A model generated the notes under the pieces. It made no database searches, was not told the origin of the DNA, and saw only the letters and a program-made list of their open reading frames with translations. DNA of 12,153 nucleotides from assembly GCA_945837185.1 (NCBI GenBank), contig CAMAMZ010000055.1:1-12153 (forward strand). Direction: 5' to 3'. Within the stretch, counting starts at the first letter, position 1. Every line of letters starts with the position of its first letter. This DNA comes from an uncultured Bacteroidales bacterium. Lineage in GTDB: Bacteria > Bacteroidota > Bacteroidia > Bacteroidales > Bacteroidaceae. The position numbers and the translations under genes were made by a program. Below, piece by piece: positions 7,121 through 12,153 of this stretch.

Positions 7121-8524
7121 TTATTGGTTCTTTGCCATGAATTCCTCCACGTCGTTTGCCAGATAGGGGATGCGCTGTTCGCCGATAAAGCGGCAACCTT
7201 CTGCCGTGATGAGCAAATCGTCTTCTATACGTATGCCACCGAAATCCTTGTAGGTTTCCAGCAAGTCGAAGTTCAGGAACTCGGCACAATGTCCTTTGGC
7301 GCGCCAGTCGTCGATAAGGGCAGGAATGAAATAGATGCCGGGCTCATCGGTCACAACAAAGCCCTCCTGCAACCTTCTTCCCATGCGCAGGCAGTTGGTA
7401 CCGAACTGTTCGAGGTTAGGACGTGTTTCTTCATCAAAACCTACGTTAATCTGGTCGAAACCTTCCATGTCGTGCACATCCATTCCCATCATGTGGCCTA
7501 ATCCGTGTGGCATGAACATGGCATGGGCTCCTGCCTTTACTGCTTCTTCGGTGTTGCCTTTGGCAAGTCCTAAGTCTTTGAGCCTGTCAAACATAAGTCG
7601 GCAAACAGCAAAGTGCACATCGGCATATTTGACACCGGGCTTGGCCACCTGGAGTGCATAGTCGTGGGCTGCCACTACAATATCGTAGATGTCACGTTGC
7701 TTTTGGGTGAACTTCCCGTTCACAGGAAAAGTGCGGGTGTTGTCGGAACAGTAGTTGTTGATGGTTTCTGCGCCACAGTCGCAAAGGGCGAGGCGTCCGC
7801 TTTCCAATACAGCGGTAGAGGGGCATCCGTGCATGATTTCACCATGCTGTGTGAAAATGGTGGCAAAGCTAACCTTGGCACCATAAGAACCGGCTATGCC
7901 GTCAATCTGTCCGCCAATATATTTTTCTGTCAGGCCGGGGCGTGTGAGGGCCATTGCTGTAGTGTGCATCTTATAACCAATCACAGCGGCACGCTCAAGT
8001 TCTTCTATCTCCTGGGCTTCCTTCACGGAACGCATCTTTACTACAGCCTTGATAAGAGCCATTGAAGCAGCCTCTTTCTGTTGGTTAGGATGGATGCCCA
8101 GCAAATCAAAGAGTTGCAGCTTGATGTCGAAACGATAGGGAGGCAGGAAATGAATCTTGCGTTTATGAGCCAACGCCTCATTGCAGAGTGTTTTCAGTTG
8201 GCGCATGGGAGCGGTATGGGCAACACCAACCTGGGCTGCCATGTCCTGCACGCTGTCAACCGATCCATACCAAACGATGTCTTCAATATCAATGTCATCA
8301 CCGATGAGCGTTTCCTCGTCGTTGTCTACATCAATGATACCTACCAAACCATCTCGCTGCAGACCAAAATAATAAAGGAAAGAGGAGTCTTGCCTAAAGG
8401 GGGCATAGCTGTTGTTGGGATAGTTTGCGGGGGCTTCGTTATTGCCGAAAATCAGGATTACACCTTCTTTTACCAGCTCCTTGAGCTGTTGGCGGCGACG
8501 TATGTATGTTTCTTTGCTAAACAT
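7121..8524 (-). CDS. pepP: Xaa-Pro aminopeptidase (aminopeptidase P, M24B)
   Basis: A pita-bread-fold dinuclear metallopeptidase that removes the N-terminal residue before proline; no signal peptide is seen, so it is probably cytosolic. The 467-residue length fits the family. The N-terminal part (about 1-175) is the AMP_N domain, with QDSSFLYYFGL near 45-55. The catalytic domain has five metal ligands: Asp249 (CDCGAET), Asp261 (CSDNTRTFP), His344 (PHGLGH), Glu394 (TDEPGIYF) and Glu434 (IRIEDD). The catalytic histidines His232 and His351 (DVHD) are also present. The residue before the GAE motif is Cys, where many relatives have Ala. The ATG at 8524 is preceded by a -7 promoter element at 8553-8560. 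The gene heads an operon with the secreted C1B peptidase. Confidence 0.95.
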   Translation of the reverse strand: MFSKETYIRRRQQLKELVKEGVILIFGNNEAPANYPNNSYAPFRQDSSFLYYFGLQRDGLVGIIDVDNDEETLIGDDIDIEDIVWYGSVDSVQDMAAQVGVAHTAPMRQLKTLCNEALAHKRKIHFLPPYRFDIKLQLFDLLGIHPNQQKEAASMALIKAVVKMRSVKEAQEIEELERAAVIGYKMHTTAMALTRPGLTEKYIGGQIDGIAGSYGAKVSFATIFTQHGEIMHGCPSTAVLESGRLALCDCGAETINNYCSDNTRTFPVNGKFTQKQRDIYDIVVAAHDYALQVAKPGVKYADVHFAVCRLMFDRLKDLGLAKGNTEEAVKAGAHAMFMPHGLGHMMGMDVHDMEGFDQINVGFDEETRPNLEQFGTNCLRMGRRLQEGFVVTDEPGIYFIPALIDDWRAKGHCAEFLNFDLLETYKDFGGIRIEDDLLITAEGCRFIGEQRIPYLANDVEEFMAKNQ

Positions 8525-8552
8525 TTTTTGTAAGTTTGAATGATTTTTGCTA

Positions 8553-8560
8553 CAAAGTTA
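8553..8560 (-). promoter_or_regulatory. Predicted -7 promoter element for pepP operon
   Basis: The minus strand reads TAACTTTG, an exact TAnnTTTG match, 28 bases upstream of the pepP ATG. No clear TTTG box lies at the preferred spacing. It shares the 93-base divergent gap with the element for the patatin gene at 8582-8589, so the two promoters overlap or lie back to back. Confidence 0.55.
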
Positions 8561-8581
8561 CAAAAATTCATTGGAATGTAG

Positions 8582-8589
8582 TATCTTTG
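8582..8589 (+). promoter_or_regulatory. Predicted -7 promoter element for the patatin gene
   Basis: The + strand reads TATCTTTG, a perfect TAnnTTTG element, 28 bases before the ATG at 8618, which would leave a leader of about 20 bases. A -33 TTTG box at correct spacing is not evident; its expected position overlaps the divergent pepP -7 element. Confidence 0.55.
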
Positions 8590-8617
8590 CTACGTTTTTT
8601 TTAGTTACTCGAGAAAG

Positions 8618-9499
8618 ATGCAGATAGACAGGATGACAGGATTGGTATTGGAGGGTGGAGGAATGCGTGGCGTGTTTACCAGTGGCGTGCTCGATGCCTT
8701 TATGGTGCACGAACTTTATTTCCCTTCTATTGTGGCGGTGTCGGCAGGTGCTTGCAACGGTATGTCGTATGTGAGCAGGCAGTTGCGGCGTGCCCGTATT
8801 TCCAATATTGATTATATGGCCCGCTATCGCTATATCGGGTTGAGGCATCTGCTTAGGCAAGGAAGTATTGTGGATAGGGAGCTCCTCTATGAAAAGTTTC
8901 CCAAAAAGTATATTCCGTTCGATTTTGACACCTTTTTCACTTATTCGAACAAGTTTGAGGTGGTAACAACAAATTGTTTGACCGGGCATGCCATGTATCT
9001 CACGGAAACAGCCAACAGGCAACGTGCTCTCGACATCGTAAGGGCTTCCAGCAGTCTGCCTTATGTGAGTCCGATTGTGTGGGTAGATGGCATTCCTATG
9101 CTCGATGGGGGCATTGTTGACTCTATTCCGGTGCAGTATGCTATCGATAGCGGACACGCAACGAATGTGCTGATATTAACCCGCAACAAGGGATGGAGGA
9201 ACAAATCGAAAGACCGCCGTATTCCTCGTTTTATCTATCGCCATTACCCCCGTTTGAGGGTGGCATTGAGTCGACGCATTGAAGCCTACAACGAACAACT
9301 TGATTTGGTGGATAAGCTTGAGGCAGAGGGACGTGTGTTCTGCATCCGTCCGCAACGGCCTATGGAAGTAGGACGCCTGGAACAGGATACGGCCAAGCTC
9401 GAAGCCCTCTACCAGGAAGGCTTTGCTCTGGGTGAGGCTTTTATTAAGGAACACAGCGACTCGCTCTCGCTCTTTATGCCTTCCGAAGAAGAGAAATGA
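8618..9499 (+). CDS. Patatin-like phospholipase (YjjU-like)
   Basis: A serine hydrolase with a Ser-Asp dyad expected to cleave fatty acyl esters of phospholipids. The 293-residue product carries the oxyanion-hole motif GGGMRGVFTSGVLDAF (residues 13-28), the nucleophile elbow around Ser42, and the Asp motif LDGGIVDSIPV (162-172; catalytic Asp163). RASSSLPY (142-149) is also typical of the YjjU-like branch. The elbow reads A-V-S-A-G instead of the usual G-x-S-x-G: Ala40 replaces the first Gly. No signal peptide or membrane segment is seen, so it is probably cytoplasmic. The ATG at 8618 places the glycine-rich loop close to the N-terminus, as in relatives. It lies 116 bases upstream of fabI, which has its own promoter. 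Confidence 0.92.
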   Translation: MQIDRMTGLVLEGGGMRGVFTSGVLDAFMVHELYFPSIVAVSAGACNGMSYVSRQLRRARISNIDYMARYRYIGLRHLLRQGSIVDRELLYEKFPKKYIPFDFDTFFTYSNKFEVVTTNCLTGHAMYLTETANRQRALDIVRASSSLPYVSPIVWVDGIPMLDGGIVDSIPVQYAIDSGHATNVLILTRNKGWRNKSKDRRIPRFIYRHYPRLRVALSRRIEAYNEQLDLVDKLEAEGRVFCIRPQRPMEVGRLEQDTAKLEALYQEGFALGEAFIKEHSDSLSLFMPSEEEK

Positions 9500-9550
9500 T
9501 TGTTTTGCATCAAAAAAAACAGGGCAAAAGGCGCGAAACAAGGTGAAAGT

Positions 9551-9582
9551 ATTGTGAGTATTGCACAAAAATTGTAATTTTG
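9551..9582 (+). promoter_or_regulatory. Predicted fabI promoter (-33 and -7)
   Basis: ATTG at 9551-9554 and TAATTTTG at 9575-9582 are separated by 20 bases. This matches the Bacteroidetes arrangement of TTTG, 19-21 bases, TAnnTTTG. It is the best promoter match in the window. Transcription would start about six bases downstream, leaving a leader of about 27 bases before the ATG at 9616. Confidence 0.75.
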
Positions 9583-9615
9583 TGCCGATTTTTTAATTTT
9601 AAGTAGAAATAAACA

Positions 9616-10473
9616 ATGTCTCACAATTTATTAGCAGGTAAACGCGGCATCATTTTCGGTGCGCTCAATTCCGATTCCATTGCCTGGAAAGTGGCAGTGA
9701 AAGCAGTAGAAGAAGGTGCCAGCATCACGCTGAGCAATACCCCCATGGCTTTGCGTATGGGTGAACTGGATGGTTTGAGCAAGCAACTGAACGCCCCTGT
9801 TATTGCTGCGGATGCCACCAGTGTAGAAGACCTGAATAAAGTGTTCGAAGAGTCGGTAAAGCTGTTGGGTGGCAAGATTGACTTTGTGCTGCACTCTATC
9901 GGCATGAGTCCCAATGTGCGCAAGCGTCGTACGTATGATGACCTTGATTACAATTATCTTCAGAAAACACTCGACATTTCTGCCATCTCCTTCCATAAGA
10001 TGTTGCAGGTGGCCAAGAAGCAGGACGCCATTGCTGAGTATGGTTCGGTAGTAGCCCTCACTTATGTTGCCTCGCAGCGCACCTTCTTCGGTTATAATGA
10101 CATGGCCGATGCCAAGAGCATGCTGGAAAGCATTGCCCGTAGTTTTGGTTATATTTACGGTCGCGAGAAGAATGTGCGTATCAATACCATTTCCCAGTCT
10201 CCTACACCTACCACCGCTGGCAAGGGTATCAAGGACATGGACAACCTGATGGATTTTGCAAACAAGATGTCACCTCTGGGCAATGCATCTGCCGATGACT
10301 GTGCCAACTATTGTGTGATGATGTTCTCCGACTTTACACGTAAGGTTACCATGCAGAACTTGTTCCACGATGGTGGATTCTCCTCTATGGGTATGAGTCT
10401 GCGCGCCATGAACCAGTATGCCAAGGATATGACTCCTTATGAGGACGAAAATGGTAAGATTATCTACGGATAA
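9616..10473 (+). CDS. fabI: Enoyl-[acyl-carrier-protein] reductase FabI
   Basis: A short-chain dehydrogenase that reduces trans-2-enoyl-ACP, the last step of each cycle of type II fatty acid synthesis, in the cytoplasm. The 285-residue product has the FabI-type nucleotide-binding start GKRGIIFGALNSDSIAW (8-24), the HSIGMSPN segment (93-100), and the catalytic set Tyr150 and Tyr160-x6-Lys167 (LTYVASQRTFFGYNDMADAK). The substrate-loop region NTISQSPTPTTAGKGI (190-205) and HDGGFSSMGM (251-260) follow. It is about 20 residues longer than E. coli FabI, mostly at the C-terminus (DMTPYEDENGKIIYG). It is the known target of diazaborines and triclosan in other bacteria; sensitivity here is not predicted. 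It has its own promoter and is followed by hairpins. Confidence 0.97.
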   Translation: MSHNLLAGKRGIIFGALNSDSIAWKVAVKAVEEGASITLSNTPMALRMGELDGLSKQLNAPVIAADATSVEDLNKVFEESVKLLGGKIDFVLHSIGMSPNVRKRRTYDDLDYNYLQKTLDISAISFHKMLQVAKKQDAIAEYGSVVALTYVASQRTFFGYNDMADAKSMLESIARSFGYIYGREKNVRINTISQSPTPTTAGKGIKDMDNLMDFANKMSPLGNASADDCANYCVMMFSDFTRKVTMQNLFHDGGFSSMGMSLRAMNQYAKDMTPYEDENGKIIYG

Positions 10474-10479
10474 CAACGC

Positions 10480-10498
10480 ATTGTAGCAACACTACAAT
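10480..10498 (+). other. Small perfect hairpin just after fabI
   Basis: ATTGTAG (10480-10486) and CTACAAT (10492-10498) form a perfect 7-bp stem with a 5-base loop, seven bases after the fabI stop codon. No U-run follows, so it may protect the transcript 3' end or act with the larger hairpin downstream. Confidence 0.5.
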
Positions 10499-10506
10499 TC
10501 CTGTAT

Positions 10507-10596
10507 GAAATAAAGCAGCCTGCCTTCGGTAAAGAGGGCAGGCTGCTTGGGTTATATGGAGGGGCTGTGTGGGGGTGCTGGCAGCCGCTTTATTTC
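10507..10596. terminator. Bidirectional terminator region between fabI and trmD
   Basis: AAGCAGCCTGCC (10513-10524) and GGCAGGCTGCTT (10537-10548) form a perfect 12-bp stem, extendable by three pairs into the loop. On the minus strand it is followed by TTTATTTC, a good intrinsic terminator for trmD. A second inverted repeat, GAAATAAAGC (10507-10516) with GCTTTATTTC (10587-10596), encloses it and shares bases with its left arm, so the two folds compete. On +, GGCTG (10563-10567) with CAGCC (10582-10586) followed by GCTTTATTTCTT could help stop fabI transcripts. Confidence 0.75.
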
Positions 10597-10677
10597 TTGT
10601 GTTGATGGATTATGCCTTTGCTTGCTCGCAACAAATCTTCTTGTGTTGATGGGTTATTCTTTTTTTCGCAACAAATC
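10594..10677. repeat. Partial tandem duplication of the trmD 3' end
   Basis: A 44-base copy (10594-10637) is followed directly by a 40-base copy (10638-10677). The blocks TTCTTGTGTTGATGG, TTAT and TCGCAACAAATC are identical in both; the middle differs and is four bases shorter in the second. The second copy holds the trmD stop and last codons (DLLRKKE). The first, read on minus in the equivalent frame, would encode DLLRASKGIIHQHKK and then stop, so a different C-terminus lies just beyond the gene. Confidence 0.85.
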
Positions 10678-11337
10678 AGGTCGAAGGAGCTTTGTGCGCT
10701 CATAGCTCTGTTCCATTTCCCACTCCTTGATTTTAGCCTCGTTGCCGCTCAACAGAATATCCGGCACTTTCCAACCGTTGTATTCAGCTGGTCGTGTATA
10801 GATGGGTGCGGAAAGCATGTCGTCCTGAAAACAGTCGGAAAGGGCACTTTGTTCATCACCTATCACACCGGGAACCACCCGCACCACAGCATCGGCAATG
10901 ATGGCGGCAGCCAGTTCTCCACCTGTCAACACATAGTCGCCTACTGAAATCTCGCGTGTAATGAGATGGTCGCGCACCCGCTGGTCAATGCCCTTGTAAT
11001 GACCGCAAAGAATAATGATGTTACCCTTGAGCGACAAATCGTTGGCTACATGCTGGTTGAACTGTTCACCGTCGGGCGAAGTATAGATCACCTCGTCATA
11101 GTCGCGTTCTGCCTTCAAAGCTGTCAGACAGCGGTCTATGGGTTCAATCTGCATCACCATACCGGCAAAGCCTCCATACGGATAGTCGTCTACCCGGCGC
11201 CATTTGTCGCGGGTATAGTCTCTCAAGTTATGCAGATGAATTTCTGCCAACCCTTTTTTCTGTGCTCTTGCCAAGATGGATTCATGAACGAATCCTTCCA
11301 ACATTTCTGGCAGAACCGTAATGATATCTATTCTCAT
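10654..11337 (-). CDS. trmD: tRNA (guanine-37-N1)-methyltransferase TrmD
   Basis: A cytoplasmic SPOUT-class enzyme that methylates G37 of tRNAs with a G at position 36, preventing +1 frameshifting. The 227-residue product starts MRIDIITVLPEM and has the knot motifs CGHYKGIDQRV (near 111-121), SVGDYVLTGGELAA (near 131-144), VPGVIGDEQSALSDCF (near 154-169) and YTRPAEYNGWKVPDILLSGN (near 179-198). The loop reads PYGGFAGMVM, with Phe where E. coli TrmD has Gly. It ends shortly after RPDLLR, about 28 residues shorter than the E. coli enzyme, and the end abuts a duplication of its own 3' sequence. It lies 18 bases after the dipeptidase gene and is probably co-transcribed. The usual bacterial partners rimM, rpsP and rplS are not adjacent. 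Confidence 0.96.
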   Translation of the reverse strand: MRIDIITVLPEMLEGFVHESILARAQKKGLAEIHLHNLRDYTRDKWRRVDDYPYGGFAGMVMQIEPIDRCLTALKAERDYDEVIYTSPDGEQFNQHVANDLSLKGNIIILCGHYKGIDQRVRDHLITREISVGDYVLTGGELAAAIIADAVVRVVPGVIGDEQSALSDCFQDDMLSAPIYTRPAEYNGWKVPDILLSGNEAKIKEWEMEQSYERTKLLRPDLLRKKE

Positions 11338-11355
11338 AACGTGTGTAATAGCTGT

Positions 11356-12135
11356 TTAATGTGAAGCAGGTGAGAAAGCCCGCATGCTGATGGGAAAATT
11401 GAAATATGTATCGGGGTAAGGCTCGTTCTCCAGAGTGAAATGCCACCATTCGCAATCGTAAGGTTTGAAGCCATGTGCCAGCATGGCATTGCGCAACAAC
11501 ATGCGGTTTTCATATTGCTGTTGTGAAATAGGTTTGTAGGCTCCTATCTGTTGTCCGGGAAGCACATCGGGATGTGAAGCAACACCAAAATAATCGTATG
11601 TGCAGCCCATATCAACTTCTTTTTCCGTGGTCATATCAAAGAGTGTCAAGTCTACCGTACTGCCACGTGTATGGCCTGATTTCTCTGCGATATATTCTTC
11701 AGGCACCAACACCTTTTTATCCAGTTCCGGATAGAAATAAGGTTTCATGAGCGTATCGTTCATGTCCTTGGCCCATTCCATGAAACAGTCTACCGATCGT
11801 TGTGGTCTATAGGCATCAAAAATCTTCAGGCGGTAGCCTTTCTCTTTGAGTTCATCACTTACCTTTTTCAGCGAGTCGGCTGCCTGACGTGTGAGGATAG
11901 CCAAAGGTTCCTCATAGCCTGGAATCCGTCGCCCAATAAAATTATAGGTGGTGTAATAGCGAATCTCGAGAATGGCATCGGGAATCACCTCACCTACAAG
12001 CACAAAATCATCGCCTGCCTGTTCTGTTATGGGTGTTTTTGCCAGTTTCTTTTCTTGGCATGCGCCCAATGTTATCAGACATGCTATCAAACAGCAGAAG
12101 ATGCCGGTATTCCTATTGCGTAATATTGTTCTCAT
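11356..12135 (-). CDS. VanX-type D-Ala-D-Ala dipeptidase lipoprotein
   Basis: An M15D zinc peptidase expected to hydrolyse the D-Ala-D-Ala dipeptide. The 259-residue product begins with a lipoprotein signal peptide ending in LGAC, which places acylated Cys26 at the mature N-terminus, so it sits in the envelope, not in the cytosol like VanX of enterococci. The zinc and catalytic residues are visible: His155 and Asp162 in SGHTRGSTVDLTL, Glu229 and His232 in CEWWHF, and Arg110 in DAYRPQ. The gene lacks vanH, vanA and vanR/vanS partners in this window, so a role in wall turnover or D-alanine recovery is as likely as resistance. It starts at the ATG at 12135, only four bases after a -7 element, and is followed by trmD after 18 bases. 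Confidence 0.92.
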   Translation of the reverse strand: MRTILRNRNTGIFCCLIACLITLGACQEKKLAKTPITEQAGDDFVLVGEVIPDAILEIRYYTTYNFIGRRIPGYEEPLAILTRQAADSLKKVSDELKEKGYRLKIFDAYRPQRSVDCFMEWAKDMNDTLMKPYFYPELDKKVLVPEEYIAEKSGHTRGSTVDLTLFDMTTEKEVDMGCTYDYFGVASHPDVLPGQQIGAYKPISQQQYENRMLLRNAMLAHGFKPYDCEWWHFTLENEPYPDTYFNFPISMRAFSPASH

Positions 12136-12139
12136 ATTG

Positions 12140-12147
12140 CAAAATTA
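12140..12147 (-). promoter_or_regulatory. TAATTTTG -7 element abutting the dipeptidase start codon
   Basis: On the minus strand this reads TAATTTTG, an exact TAnnTTTG match, and its last base lies four bases before the ATG at 12135. Transcription from it would begin at or inside the start codon, giving a leaderless mRNA. The -33 position is beyond the window edge, so it cannot be checked. It may be a chance match in AT-rich sequence. Confidence 0.35.
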
Positions 12148-12153
12148 CAAAAT

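Noticed and set aside
7092..7289. N-terminal extension of the C1B peptidase frame
   Set aside because: It overlaps the 3' end of pepP, is Arg-rich and out of character, and would put a perfect signal peptide in the middle of the protein. The ATG at 7091 has a good ribosome binding site.
8558..9157. 199-codon open frame on minus over the patatin gene
   Set aside because: The + strand frame carries the complete patatin motif set. The minus frame has no recognisable domain and no plausible leader.
9503..9529. Terminator after the patatin gene
   Set aside because: TTTTGC and GCAAAA could pair but the stem is only 6 bp, AT-rich, with a 15-base loop and no U-tail.
11356..12135. Vancomycin resistance cluster
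   Set aside because: Only a VanX-like dipeptidase is present, with a lipoprotein signal. No ligase, dehydrogenase or two-component genes are seen.

Overview
The window looks like a chromosomal segment from Bacteroidales, most likely the Prevotella group (Prevotellaceae). The evidence is the style of the proteins (Bacteroidetes-type FabI, secreted C1B peptidase, a WG-repeat protein), the moderate GC content, the scarcity of strong Shine-Dalgarno sequences, and several promoters matching the Bacteroidetes sigma-ABfr -7 element TAnnTTTG instead of TATAAT. The taxonomic call is inference; no rRNA gene is present to settle it.

Layout. Bases 1-682 carry no convincing gene. They hold a decayed-looking open frame, a possible nested RNA fold, a strictly phased 22-bp array of five small palindromes (388-497), and a 26-bp direct repeat just before the first gene. 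A membrane-anchored WG-repeat protein follows on + (683-1927). It converges on a minus-strand recJ-recQ pair (5743 down to 2046). Next, also on minus, comes a peptidase pair: Xaa-Pro aminopeptidase pepP and a secreted C1B (bleomycin hydrolase-like) cysteine peptidase (8524 down to 5898). A divergent promoter region at 8525-8617 separates these from two + strand lipid genes, a YjjU-like patatin phospholipase and the enoyl-ACP reductase fabI (8618-10473). These converge, across a hairpin-rich terminator region, on a minus-strand pair: a VanX-type D-Ala-D-Ala dipeptidase lipoprotein and the tRNA methyltransferase trmD (12135 down to 10654).

How the genes fit together. Most of the content is housekeeping. 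RecJ (5'-3' single-strand exonuclease) and RecQ (3'-5' helicase) are classical partners in RecF-type recombination and stalled-fork processing, and here they probably share a transcript. PepP and the C1B peptidase would cooperate in peptide breakdown, though one looks cytosolic and the other exported. FabI performs the last step of fatty acid elongation, and the neighbouring patatin hydrolyses lipids. The dipeptidase acts on D-Ala-D-Ala at the envelope; without vanH/vanA partners here it need not mean glycopeptide resistance.

The least expected signals are non-coding. First, the 22-bp phased GTTT-N5-AAAC array. Second, two independent partial tandem duplications of gene 3' ends (recQ and trmD), both with a 44-bp left-edge period and both lying just past the stop codon in convergent intergenic gaps. 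I see no phage, CRISPR, IS, tRNA or rRNA gene, and no obvious new multi-gene defence or biosynthetic system.
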